Assembly: GCF_050908995.1 (NCBI RefSeq)
Contig: NC_135125.1
Coordinates: forward strand, 14,223,011 to 14,287,010
Direction of reading: 5' to 3'
From: Andrena cerasifolii
Taxonomy: Eukaryota; Arthropoda; Insecta; Hymenoptera; Andrenidae
Length of the DNA: 64,000 nucleotides
In this document: positions 24,401 through 34,350 of the stretch, one piece after another
How the letters are laid out: each line of letters starts with the position of its first letter
How positions within the stretch are numbered: the first letter of the stretch is position 1
The notes under the pieces: generated by a model
What the model was told of the DNA's origin: nothing
Seen by the model: only the letters and a program-made list of their open reading frames with translations
The model's database searches: none
Program-made: the position numbers and the translations under genes

Positions 24401-27400
24401 CAGAGGGAGCACGGGAGTGGTGTCCTCTTACGAAGTATCGTCGCAACGGGGTCCTTTATCCGCGCCTAGCGGAGGATCCTTCCACTTCCATACTGCCGCT
24501 CGTTTAGCAGCTGGAAGCTACCGGTTGCATCGTAAACGGCAATGATAAGGAGCACGACTCTTGAACAGAGTAGCCTGGAAGATGGACGTACTCCGGAGCC
24601 AACGATCTAGCGCGACAGTAGAGAGAAGCGGACAGAAGCGAAGCTGAAGATTTCAAGGTCCCTGGTAGTCTGCTGGTAGAGGAAATGGCAATTGGAATGC
24701 GAATGGCTCGTTTAGGATCGATGGCCCCTCGGTTATTGCCTCTCGATCCGGGCCCAAACGATGTAACTTCGGCGACATGCTTACGTAACGGGGACGTAAG
24801 AAAAAAAAGGCGCTAGGAAAACCAACTAATTATGCAGGAGTGTTTGGACAAGTGCCGTCCACGTGTATCTTTGCTAATGGCACTTGACCGCTACGTTTAC
24901 CTTTCCTCTACACGTCCCGAATTTTAAGCACCGCCCGAATTCGCTGTCTATCCTCTCGAGTACCTGGTGACGGACAGTGCAGGCTTGTGTGAAATTGAAA
25001 GACAACGTTAGACTGTGATAATTAATCATCGCGGCAACGAGGAGCGATGAGTATGCTTAAACAAGAGACAGGACTCTCTTCAGGGGTAAATACACGGAAG
25101 GTGTTTGCCGGAGTGTAGTCGACATCCTTTGCATTATTTGCCGGGTAAACGTACCATCGAGGACGAATCGAGCTTGCAATTAAGTCAGTTATGACGGAGG
25201 TGCGGTAATGTTCTTGGACATGGCGTGTTTGAAGAGGCGCCTCGAGATTCTATCGTGGGAATTGGAATTAAAACTAAACCATTAAACGGTACCTTCGTCG
25301 AACGTTTCAAGAGAAGCTGATTTGCATAAAGAAGTTTCGTTTCTGTTGACAAATCCCATCTACGACAGCCTCGGGTCGTCGTGCCGCGGAAGTCGAACGA
25401 TATCAGGTAATGCTTCATGGGAAGCCGGGCCGCGCAATTTCACTCGCCGATTCCAAGAACCGACGGACACACTTGCTCGGCCTCCGCTAAGATATTCGAC
25501 GGTGCCCCGAGGAAGCGTTCCAGCGCTGGGGAGTGTGATCGCCACAGGCCTCCAGGACGCCGACACTCGAAGATAACGACACTTTGGCTGGCATTAAGGC
25601 ATAAATATGGAACGTCTCTCGGGGGTCAGGTGCGGCGACATGGACCGTAAGTGGGCAACGGTGAGGTACGCGGTCAGTGACATCCCGACAGGCAGGCGGC
25701 CTCTTCAGGGCTTACAGGTTTGACCAGAATTCACAGCATCACGTGGATGCAGGCAAGTACAGGAACCGCTATTCGTGCAGCTGTGGTGTCTCCTCGACGC
25801 GCATTTTTCACCGTCCACCCCGGCCTCGTGGATCGCTTCCGCGAGGATTCTCGAAATCCCGCCGATCATCGGGCAAATCAATATTATGAATTTTATGAAT
25901 TTTATGAATTTTATGAATTTTATGAATTTTATGAATTTTATGAATTTTACGAATTTTATGAATTTTACGAATTTTTCGAATTTTACGAATTTTATGAATT
26001 TTATGAATTTTATGAATTTTATGAATTTTATGAATTTTATGAATTTTATGAATTTTATGAATTTTATGAATTTTACGAATTTTACGAATTTTACGAATTT
26101 TACGAATTTTACGAATTTTACGAATTTTACGAATTTTACGAATTTTACGAATTTTACGAATTTTACGAATTTTACGAATTTTACGAATTTTACGAATTTT
26201 ACGAATTTTACGAATTTTACGAATTTTACGAATTTTACGAATTTTACGAATTTTACGAATTTTACGAATTTTATGAATTTTACGAATTTTACGAATTTTA
26301 CGAATTTTACGAATTTTACGAATTTTACGAATTTTACGAATTTTACGAATTTTACGAATTTTACGAATTTTACGAATTTTACGAATTTTACGAATTTTAC
26401 GAATTTTACGAATTTTACGAATTTTACAAATTTTACGAATTTTACGAATTTTACGAATTTTACGAATTTTACGAATTTTACGAATTTTACGAATTTTACG
26501 AATTTTACGAATTTTACGAATTTTACGAATTTTACGAATTTTACGAATTTTACGAATTTTACGAATTTTATGAATTTTATGAATTTTATGAATTTTATGA
26601 ATTTTATGAATTTTATGAATTTTATGAATTTATGAATTTTATGAATTTTATGACGGCTCGATTCGGATTCCTCGGTCAAGGTGGGAATCGTTACGTTTCA
26701 ATGATAAGAAACATCGAGGCACGAACGTAACTTAAAGGCGAAGGTGACTTTTTGCGACGTGGACGACGATACGTCGAAGATACATCGTTCCTTTCTACGA
26801 ATGCAAACGTCCCCGAGACGCGCCGATCGTAGAAAACCGCGGACAGATAGATCGATGGGATCGGGCCCGGGGATCTCAACGATCGCCTTGCCGGCTCGAA
26901 AGGGAAACTGCTGCAAGAAGGAGGACGCTGGCACGCGAGGGACAGGATCGCCTAGCGATCGATTGGAAAGAAAAGGGAGGAGCAGGCCAGTCGAAGAATT
27001 CGCGATCGTTCCCGTCCGTTTATCCACACCTGCTGTTCGTTGAATTAGCCACGGCCAATTGCCCGAAGGGTAGGCGGGGTGGGTAGGGGACGAGGCAAAA
27101 ACGACGCATCCCCAATGAGCTCTCATTGACGATGCAACGTTTTTGCACGTCGCCTGCGTTCGCGGTAACACGCTGTTCCCAGAACGATCCTCGCCCTGCG
27201 CGCCTGCTGTCGACCGGCAGGATCGATTCTAGGCTGGCGTTGATGGATCATGAACGCCGATGACTAAGAATCCAGGAAGCAATTACGGGCGTTAATATTT
27301 GCCTCGCGGATTTTTCATCGAAAGGTAGCTCCGAGCGTGCGTGGCTCATGACAATGGGAGCTCGTGAGAAGGTTCATTAGGAATTCTAAATTGGGCGCGC

Positions 27401-28634
27401 TGCTTGTCGGAATACGACGCGGAGGCGTACCAACGCTGCTGAACATTGGGAATTAGAATACAGATGGGCCATTCGTTTTGCCGAAGCCTTCAGAGATCCC
27501 TGGTAGGTAAATTATAACCCGGGGTAGTTGCTAACAGGTTGATCTCCCCGTGCACCGTTTTACCCGGTCGTTTCCCACGAACTTGACCCCGAGATTCGCG
27601 TGACGCAACCGCGGCGCAGGTGAAAGTAGCCCCGTGCCTTTTCCGACGATTTCCAATGGTATGCATCTACGTGGAGGTGAAAGGGGGGACGGCTAATGGG
27701 ACTCGATCGAATCTGTCGGTCAGCGTCGATCGATCTTGCGATCGCGAAAGGCGGAGGAAGAGTGGTACGTAATTCGAAAGCAGCTCGACGTAAACGGAAG
27801 AGGCCTGTACGTCTATGCGATACTTCGGGGAGCGCGGCTCCGAGCCATCGAAGAACGAATACGGTGCGCCAGGTCCATGGGAAAGCACCTTGGGACGTGG
27901 CCGATGCCAGAGGTGAGCATTATGAGGTAACTCGGAGGGTAAGGCTCCTCGCTGGTGAAGAACAAAGATAGGTTCGATGTCCTGGGACCTGGCACCAGCT
28001 CATTCAGATATCGCCTGGCTGTGTTGGTCGCCGGTGCCATTTCCCGAAAGAAGATTTATGCGGATTTTTAGCGTCGAAGTTTTAGGGGTGATTCGAGGTA
28101 TGGAGGGTGATCGAATTCTGTGTGAAAATTTTGGGAGATTGATGAAGGAGAGCTTAGTTATTTTTGTGTAGGCTTTTCATTAGGTAAATCTGTAATTCTG
28201 ACTTCTACCAGGTAATTGGTTTCGTTTTTAAAAGATCAAATAGGGTATTTAAATTTCTCTGTCGAAGCTGAGGCGTCGTAATGCGGTTATCAAACTACGG
28301 TGGTTGTTTTTTTGGGAGGACGAGTGCGCAGAGAATCAGAGGTCTAGTCAAACGAAACGTTTCTTCCACGTCGGGGATGGTTCTTCGTGCCATCTCGCGT
28401 ACACCTGTTCGCTGTCGAATGAGTTACGTTTCGACGCGCCTGGCGCGTTCGAGGCGTCGAAGCAAAACGAGGGAGAGGATAAAAGTCCAGCGCGCCGAAC
28501 GAGCTCCTACACCCGAGGGAAGTTTTATTGGCTTGTTCGCCGAATTACTCACCAGAATTGGATTGCGATGCCAGTAGAACAGCCAGACAGAGTATAATCC
28601 CGGGTCGGCAGGGCCCGGCGCTCAAGGCCGACAT
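6345..28634 (-). CDS. tnc: Tenectin, VWC-domain mucin-like extracellular matrix protein
   Basis: Joined exons 28634-28553, 18091-18044, 17661-17188, 17093-16812, 16759-6574 and 6447-6345 give exactly 3,725 codons including TGA, or 3,724 residues. Order: signal peptide (1 to about 26), VWC1 (48-109), VWC2 (140-201), VWC3 (231-295), Pro/Thr/Glu/Ser tract (about 310-2150), VWC4 (2161-2224), second tract (about 2235-3540), VWC5 (3570-3628), a ten-Thr run, then a half VWC (3667 to about 3708) and a basic tail. Every complete VWC has the C-x2-C-x-C / CC-x-x-x-x-C pattern. Several VWCs split by long PTS-rich tracts match Drosophila/Tenebrio Tenectin, a secreted matrix protein of cuticle-lining epithelia (hindgut, wing, genital disc) and an integrin ligand in the fly. 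The acidic, Thr-rich tracts are expected to be O-glycosylated. The exact number of 5' exons and the family name rest on my recognition. Confidence 0.82.
6574..16759 (-). CDS. tnc: Tenectin giant exon: PTS tracts, VWC4, VWC5
   Basis: One uninterrupted 10,186-nt coding exon. It starts after CTTCAG (52-nt intron) and ends at CAC|GTAAGT. It contributes residues 296-3691: an acidic tract dominated by E, P, T, S, A and V in TE/KP/EEQ patterns, VWC4 (cysteines between 11165 and 10974), a second acidic tract, VWC5 (6938-6762), ten threonines encoded by a GGT-type microsatellite (about 6702-6730), and the first half of a sixth VWC-like unit. Locally the tracts are exact tandem repeats. Long plus-strand ORFs over the whole exon are antisense shadows created by the biased codons. 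Confidence 0.85.
7870..8112 (-). repeat. 45-nt coding tandem repeat in Tenectin tract 2
   Basis: About four or five units of 45 nt encode variants of LPEEEQPATEAPEKV. Units differ by a few substitutions and keep the reading frame. Confidence 0.75.
8394..8495 (-). repeat. Perfect 51-bp tandem duplication in Tenectin
   Basis: Bases 8394-8444 and 8445-8495 are identical by eye. Each copy encodes the 17-residue unit around SEAPEPKLPEAPEQVVP. Identity at the DNA level points to a recent duplication. Confidence 0.85.
12118..12375 (-). repeat. 30-nt coding tandem repeat (KPTEKPAEEE)
   Basis: About eight or nine near-identical 30-nt units, each encoding ten residues KPTEKPAEEE with single swaps (L for P, A for E). 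Substitutions are few, so the array is young or homogenised. Confidence 0.85.
12860..13190 (-). repeat. 30-nt coding tandem repeat (APAEEQKPSE)
   Basis: About eleven 30-nt units encode APAEEQKPSE/APAEEEKPTE. Two sub-variants (CTTCTGCTCTTCAGC and CTTCTCTTCCTCAGC on the plus strand) partly alternate, suggesting that a 60-nt dimer was amplified. Confidence 0.8.
13255..13600 (-). repeat. 48-nt coding tandem repeat (16-residue unit)
   Basis: About six or seven units of 48 nt, each coding for TEGPMAEGKPAEEGQA-type 16-mers, with most variation in the PAEE/PAVE position. The block lies directly beside the 30-nt arrays but has an unrelated period. Confidence 0.8.
16812..17093 (-). CDS. tnc: Tenectin exon with VWC3
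   Basis: A 282-nt phase 1-1 exon between acceptor GCGAACAG (94-nt intron before it) and donor TGCG|GTAAGA. It encodes a Glu/Thr linker and one VWC with CQHCYCF and KCCPTTYQC. The turn after CYCF reads HGD (residues 257-259), where an RGD might have been expected. Confidence 0.82.
17188..17661 (-). CDS. tnc: Tenectin exon with VWC1 and VWC2
   Basis: A 474-nt exon, acceptor CACAG at 17662-17666 and donor TGCG|GTGAGT at 17188. VWC1 has CLNCTC and DQCCPVITC; VWC2 has CELCYC and GVCCPVKYNC. A Thr/Ser linker (LTSTTTVPATSGS) separates them. The exon is symmetrical (phase 1-1), typical of shuffled extracellular modules. Confidence 0.85.
17662..18043 (-). other. tnc: Tenectin intron, 382 nt
   Basis: GT-AG intron between the 48-nt exon and the VWC1-VWC2 exon. 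Nothing else is seen in it. Confidence 0.65.
18044..18091 (-). CDS. tnc: Tenectin 48-nt exon
   Basis: Bounded by a good polypyrimidine tract with CTGTTACAG and by donor GAG|GTATGT. It encodes PVYDQDTTQVAEYDG between two split Ala codons; both flanking introns are phase 1. It links the signal peptide to VWC1 and is too short for ordinary ORF finding. Confidence 0.7.
19560..19760 (-). mobile_element. tRNA-derived SINE-like unit
   Basis: Read on the minus strand, 19760-19675 has a tRNA-like head: an A-box-like GGGTAGAGTAGTGGTCGA, then a B box GAGTTCGATCC at 19702-19692. A body follows, with a strong hairpin (arms ACAGACCA and TGGTCTGT around 19590-19624). It could be a tRNA pseudogene with unrelated flank, but the body and hairpin favour a SINE. 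I could not fold it into a clean functional tRNA. Confidence 0.55.
19920..20721. mobile_element. hAT-type foldback MITE (802 bp) with 8-bp target duplication
   Basis: The ends are inverted: TAGAGCTGTTCGAGTACTCG on the left, and TAGGGCTGTTCGAGTACTCG as the reverse complement of the right end. Inversion continues to an inner pair around ATATACTGGATAATG (20236) and CATTATCCAGTATAT (20450). The arms are built from degenerate CGAGTACTCG and CGAGAACTCG motifs. Flanks CGTCCCAT (19912-19919) and AGTCCCAT (20722-20729) match at 7 of 8 bases, the size expected for hAT transposase. No coding capacity. Confidence 0.8.
23645..24099. mobile_element. piggyBac-like MITE (455 bp), CTAA-flanked
   Basis: Left end CCCTTCGTTGAC and right end GTCAACGAAGGG are exact inverted repeats. 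Both are flanked by CTAA (23641-23644 and 24100-24103). Ends beginning CCCTT next to a TTAA-like tetranucleotide are typical of piggyBac-family MITEs, and CTAA is a known variant target. The interior is AT-rich and non-coding. Confidence 0.55.
25884..26652. repeat. 9-bp minisatellite, about 85 copies
   Basis: Tandem array of the 9-bp unit GAATTTTAT/GAATTTTAC. The 5' end and the last ~100 bp consist of the TATG version; the core is almost pure TACG. One core unit has TACA, one early unit TTCG, and one unit near 26629 is 8 bp long. Because the period is a multiple of three, three of six frames stay open (YEF, NFTNFM and KFVKFI repeats). These are not genes. Confidence 0.95.
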
Positions 28635-28656
28635 GTCGGCGCTCTTCTTCCGTTTC
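28553..28656 (-). CDS. tnc: Tenectin leader exon (signal peptide; coding 28553-28634)
   Basis: ATG at 28634 opens 27 codons plus one base. The peptide has a short polar start, a core IILCLAVLLA and a small-residue end (SQSNS), a textbook signal peptide. Donor G|GTGAGT follows. The leftover G joins the CC of the 18044-18091 exon to give Ala. Upstream, TTTCAG ends at 28657, preceded by a branch-site-like TGACTAAC, so the ATG sits about 22 nt into an internal exon and a separate 5'UTR exon must lie further right. Confidence 0.75.
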
Positions 28657-31114
28657 CTGAAACCACCGAAAAATGTGCCGTTAGTCACCTAGATTTTGTT
28701 CTTACTCCTTGAGTATAGGCATTGCTTCAGACCAGATTAAAATATCGTATTACTCTACCAGCTCACCGCTTACTTACAACGAAAATTATTTTATTAAACC
28801 TGAATTGGGCCAAGTTACGCAGAAGCTATCAAAAGATTCTAATTGGCAAAGGAAAATAGCTTTGTTTCCATCGAGTATACATATTTTATTTTAATGGGTT
28901 ATTTAATAGCGAGTGGAATAATTAATATTGTTTTAAATTTTCTGCAATTCTTGTTTTTTTAATCCTAAAATGGTACTATGGCTTGGTAGTTATAATAATT
29001 GTATAATAAGTGTTCTATGGGTCGGTGATTTTTTGCAAAATAAAGATCGCAAAATTATGGAATCTGTAGTGTGTTTAACTAATTTTTTGTCAATCCGAGG
29101 GTCGATAGATTTCTACATAATTCGGCCCAATTGTGGCTACCAATTTCCACCCCAAAATAATTACCTAATTCAACACAAATCATATTAACTTCTAAACCTC
29201 CAATTAAATCTTAACATCATCTATCAAAATAATTATTTAATCTGATATAAATCACATTAACTTCTAAACCTCAAAGCTTGTCATTATAAAGTCACCGAAC
29301 AGTGGGGCTACTTTCAACAAAGAGCGACTCGGTAACTTCCATTCGATTCGACGAATCATTGGAAATGGGTTTCCACGAGCCGGGACCAGAAATACCCGGA
29401 GGAAGAGCGTTGCTCGATCGCGTTGTCTATTATTACCGTCGCGTCCGTGGACTTGCAAAGTGTAACAAGGCATTGTACGCTCTCCCCCGTTGAATGTTAA
29501 GGTCGCGTTTATCCTGTCACGTGGCATTCTGGCGTAACTGTCTACCTGACAGCTGGACGTGCCGGTAACTACGATCTGGAATCGCGCCAATGGCATACCT
29601 TCGCACTTCGACTGGCCAGTTCCCGCGATAATCCTCCGCGATGGTATGCAGATCAGCACGCCTAGCCTACAAGCGCGCGTATTTCGGTGTCGGATATGGA
29701 TAGGAGCCGCTCGGACACGCCGCGTTCAGCTTGCGCGCGGTGTCAGCCGAGCGACTGGACATCGCTAAGCACGAGTATACACGCGTGTACGCAGCACGCA
29801 CGTACGTGGGGTGTGAATTCTCGAGGCACGATTGCGTGGGAACATACGGCCTCTATTCCACCTACTCCAGCACTTCATAGAAACAAGTATTCCTCCTCTG
29901 TCGACCGACGAGGATTAGACGTGGAGTTGATCCGGGACCTGTAACTTTACTACCCTCCGGATCGCCGGAGAAGCATTTCGTCAAGGAAGTGGATTTGCCG
30001 AAGGAATCTCAAGGCTCGCGAAGCCAACGGTCGCGGGTTGACAAAGGTCGCGCGGGGAAGGAATTACGTATGTGGAGGAGCGAAGTTGATAGAAACGGCG
30101 GCGTGGAGGGGGTGGCTTGGGAGCCGGACGAAAAAGAAGAAAGAAGAATCGACAGGAAGGGAAGGTGGACTTTGGTGATGCCGGCGCATACCAGTTGCGA
30201 CAGCGGCTTGATACAAAGGGCCCAGCGAGATAAAAGAGCGTGGGCAGTTTCTCTTCTACCCGTCGACTTGATCTTTCCCCTGAGCCGTGGCCGCTTGCCC
30301 CGACGGCGGTGCGCGTCGCGTCTCATTGTGATCAAGAGGAAGGAACGCGGCTCGTGACACCTAAGCTCGCGCGGCCCCTCGTTAACGGGCCCCGTAAAGC
30401 ACGCTGTTGGATATATCGTAATGAATCTCGCGATGCCCGGCTGAATTTCTTGCCGGTGTCTTCGCCGCGGCTGGGAACGGAGCCGCGGGGATCCCTTCGG
30501 CACTCCGGGGCCGGCGAAAATCCGCGCGTCATTGCGTATTCAGGATACGGCCCATTGAACCGAGGAATTCGGTGAATGGGTATGAACGCGCATTGACAAG
30601 CGCGCGCGCTCGCGCGCGCGCACCTCTACCGGTCCCTCAAGTATTCGCCCGTGAAGAGTACGGGTACTCGACGGCGCGCGGAGGCGATAGAATTCGCGGG
30701 AAGCGAAGGTCAAGCTTCTGGAATTCGCTTGCCAGCCGCCGGTTTAGCGAGCCGTTGTTCGCTGGGCCGGCTGATCGGCGAGTCATGGACCAACAGGGAT
30801 ATTACTTTGCGCTTGGAAGCCGTCGGGCGACTTTCCATTAACTCTCCTGACATCTTCGCGTAAGAGGGTAGCCGTTACTCCAAGATCGCTGATTCGAGTC
30901 TGAGTTTGTAAGAGTTCGGCGTTTAGGAACGGCCTTAAATAGGATTCGGGGAATCGGTCCAAGGGGTTGTACCTAGTCAGTCGGCCGAGAAGAGGCGAAT
31001 ATTTGTGATTTTTTTTCAAGCGGAAGCGTATATTTTTACAAAATTTTTTGCGCTTAAAAGAGCAAAGTTGAAATTCTGATTTTTTCGCGTCCTACACAGT
31101 TGTCGGTGAAATTA
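28657..31114. other. Non-coding stretch, no gene recognised
   Basis: Presumably intron or 5' flank of Tenectin. Two imperfect copies of a roughly 65-bp AT-rich unit containing ATTAACTTCTAAACCTC lie at about 29165-29275. A GCGC/CGCG dinucleotide run lies near 30600-30622. Short ORFs on both strands show no domain. Confidence 0.5.
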
Positions 31115-31791
31115 GGGGACTAGGCGGTCAGAAACTCGATTTTTTGTTGTATTCTTTTAAAGTACCACCCTTCTCGAGTAAAATGCTGTTCGGTTTATGT
31201 TAAAATTTGCAGAATTAAGGATTTTACAAAAATCCTTAATTCTTTAAACGCGTTTTTCTCGGAATCATATTTCCTCTTCGTTTTGCAGTGATTGCGAAGA
31301 AACGGAGGTGCAAGTCGATTTGAAAAAAATTCAGCATATGCGAAACATGTCTAGTTACGACCTGAACCTACGCGTAAGTCTGTGAAAACTTCTGTTTTGA
31401 TAAAAAAAAAAAAATAAAATCGCTTTTCCCTGGCGAAAAATCAAGGTTCTTTAAAATTTGCCTTTTTACAGCCGTCATTTTCATAATTTTGATATTTTTT
31501 CTTTGTTAATAGGTTCAGGGCAAAGTATCAATTTCAGAGGATATTTCACAATTCAATTTCTTACGGCCAGAATCACTGCAAAATTACAGCGGCTTCAGAA
31601 AAAACACCTATATATCAGGCAACTATAGCGCTGTCATACATATGTATATATATCATTCAAATAATTTTTTTTCACTGTTTATAGTATTAACAAACATTAC
31701 CCAAAAGTACAAGTCACAATTTGTATTCATCCCCTTGTAATTAATTCGCGAAAAATACTTGATTTTCTAGCGATCTGACTGCCTAGTCCTC
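31115..31791. mobile_element. Harbinger-like MITE (677 bp) with TTA duplication
   Basis: Left end GGGGACTAGGCGGTCAGA, and right end (reverse complement) GAGGACTAGGCAGTCAGA. Both are flanked by TTA (31112-31114 and 31792-31794). A G-rich terminus and 3-bp TTA/TAA target site are hallmarks of PIF/Harbinger. The interior is AT-rich and lacks an ORF. Confidence 0.6.
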
Positions 31792-31794
31792 TTA

Positions 31795-33429
31795 AAGCGG
31801 CTGACCAGCGCGCAGTGGACCCGAAGATCGTGGCTTCGAAACCCATCGCCCGAGGTTCCGTTTTTCTTCTACAAATGCGGAAATTTTATTCGTCGGGGGT
31901 TGCGCGACGATCGTCCCGTGAAGCCCGTGATAATTACTCGCCCACGAGCCCCGATATAATTGTGTAATTAAAAGGGCCGCCAGTTTCTGCCCGCGGCTAT
32001 TTCCTTCGAAATTCAATGAATCCCCACGTCCCATTGTCCTATTATCGCATTCCCCGGCGAGCGTGCCGTATACCGCGGACGCCAACGCCGTTACGTTGAC
32101 AGGCCGGCTAGAGAAACGGCAGACACACCCACGCGCGGTGACACGCGGTGAATGAAAATGCAAGGCCCCGGGGCGGGTGTCGGCCGCCACGCTTCTGTCC
32201 CCGTCCCCCTGTTTCTTTCCCGGTCGGGTTTGGTTTCCCTTTCTTCGCGATCGGCATCCACGTCGTCGATCCACCCTGATTCGTCGCGAGTCGCGTTACT
32301 TTCCTCGTTGCCGAGGCCCCCCTCGTTCTCCTGCGCACTCGTCGAACCGCGACTAATTTCACTTGCGCTCTCGGTACGGCCGTGCCGCAACCTAAAGGCC
32401 GATTACACCAGGCGATACGGATCGCTTCGAATCGGGTACCGGCGCGGCTGAGGATGCGGCCAGGCGAGCCGAACGCTGCTCAGAGCAAGAAACTCGGCGT
32501 CGAATCGTCCACCAGCTTCTTACGCGCAACGGAACGCGTCGGATTTCTGATCAAGCTCGAGAACGTATTCTTTTCGGCGGAAGGATGCGAGCGAGTCGGA
32601 GCCTAACGGCGGGGAATTTATTAGCAGATCGAGGGTGCCCGGGCAGGACAGTTAGAAACCACAGTTAGAAACAACAGGCTGATAACGATCGGCTGAGCCT
32701 CTGAGGCTCTCCACTATACCGGGATAACAGCTGTTGGCGCGATAATTGCCGCAACATAGGAGTTTGGCCTGAGTATAAGGTGCACAGGTAGGTGCACCCA
32801 CAGGTCCGGGTGAAATGGGGTGCTGGTGGCAGAGGTTCCGTTAGAGCCCCGGAGGCTGCGTTCGTTCACCATTACCGTGGAACGCGGAATATGATTACCT
32901 TCACCTGGGAACAGTCTCTGCGCTCGTATCCCCTACTCCCGCGGCGAACGAGACCGTGGGCGAACTTTCCACCGTGGATCCTGTGTCCCGGTTCGTCGTC
33001 GATGCCCGACGATGTTCCGCGATTAGCTAAAGACTAGCCATCACCCCCTTCGCCCGGCTACGCTCCGCGCACGATCCTGGATGTTACAGGGCCGTGAGAT
33101 CGAGATCGAGAGGAAATCTACATCGACGACAAACGAGGCAATACGCCGGGATCGTCCGGGAACGTTTACGCGTCGAGCTAATTCGATTTCGCGTTGCGTG
33201 TTATGCAAATCAGCTTCTCGCGCGTCGGGACTGGTCCTCGGCGCGGCGCGCCGCGGGAAATGTTGCCGCGATAACACGTCCACGAGCGGCCGTATCTACT
33301 AATTGGAACATTCCCAATAATTCAAGGGAGCGCGCCCAGCCCCGTGAGAGCCTACCCTCTATGCAAATCGGCGATCTTCCGCGTCGCGTCCGATCGACCG
33401 GTGGACCTTTTATCGCCGCCCGCGCCTGA
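31795..33429. other. Non-coding stretch, no gene recognised
   Basis: CpG-rich DNA with short overlapping ORFs on both strands and no domain, repeat or RNA signature that I can recognise. Confidence 0.4.
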
Positions 33430-34350
33430 AGCCGGATCCAGACTTGAATGAATATACGTTGAGCAAGGCCGAACGCGCACGAATATTCTGACGTGGACGG
33501 GTGAAACCGTAGCCAGGGTCGCATGCTTCTACGTCAGAAAGGGTGAGCGTGAACGCATATGCTAGTGTGGACGTTTCATTCGTGGCGACTCGACTCGCAT
33601 TGTTCGGGTGAGATGGCCTTTCGCATAGATTGCAATTTTATTTTAATTTTTTTAAATGTATGATTATTTTTTTAATTCAATTTTATATTATTTATCTAAC
33701 TGTATTTCCTCTTGCAAATATATTTTTGTCCTTTATAAAATTACTAAATTCACGGTGTACTGATTGTTTTAAAAAAAGTAGGCCATCTCTCCGCGACTTC
33801 CCCTATGATAGACTTTAAAGCTCTATTTTACTAAATAATTTGCCTTTCTTTTCTTCGCTACACCCTGCATTGTTCTTACTTCATACAGCCTGACCGACTC
33901 GCTGTGTTAAAAAATCACACGAGACTATTTTTAACGAATTCAGCTTAAAATGATATAAATCAATTTTTCATGTGATTTCTTTCATTATGGTCCGAATTAC
34001 GTCGTTCTTGGTGTTAGTTTCATCGGCGAAACATAAGGAATCAATTGACGTCGTTTTCGCAAAGATCTGATGAGAAACTCTTGGACATTTCTGACTTTTT
34101 AATGGTATTCCAACCGTTTCGAGGGTCGAAACAAATAAAATTAAGAATCACCCTGTATTGGTAAACAGGATGACTCGGAGGGTTGAGCTTTAAGTTTATT
34201 TAGCTAATCACACCATCTTCACGACTGCGAAGTGGGCTAAGCACAGAAGTTGGCGAAGAAAGACACACTGGCACTTTCGACCTCTCCGCATGCGTCATTC
34301 GTGCGCGCTCAGCCTGCTCAGCGTATACGCATTCAAGTCTGGATCCGGCT
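33430..34350. mobile_element. Inverted-repeat-bounded AT-rich element (about 920 bp)
   Basis: AGCCGGATCCAGACTTGAAT at 33430-33449 recurs inverted at 34331-34350, with partial inversion for another ~30 bases (TATACG, TGAGCA, GCGCGCACGAAT). The AT-rich filling contains ACCCTGCA near 33866 and ACCCTGTA near 34151. No transposase or target duplication is visible, so this could also be two inverted copies of one repeat. Confidence 0.45.

Larger units (their letters stand above)
18092..28552 (-). other. tnc: Tenectin 10.5-kb intron
   Basis: A large intron between the signal-peptide exon and the 48-nt exon, inferred from matching phase-1 boundaries. It contains a tRNA-derived SINE-like unit, a hAT foldback MITE, a piggyBac-like MITE and a 9-bp minisatellite. 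The rest (18.1-19.5, 20.75-23.6, 24.1-25.85 and 26.7-28.5 kb) is CpG-rich DNA in which I see no coding exon. Further symmetrical small exons cannot be excluded. Confidence 0.6.

Noticed and set aside
25705..26730. ORFs of 286-336 codons made of YEF, NFTNFM or KFVKFI repeats
   Set aside because: They arise from a 9-bp minisatellite whose period is a multiple of three. Three frames are open at once and none has a gene-like context.
33840..34160. ACCCTGCA/ACCCTGTA motifs as transposon terminal repeats
   Set aside because: They are in the same orientation, not inverted, and too short to define an element.
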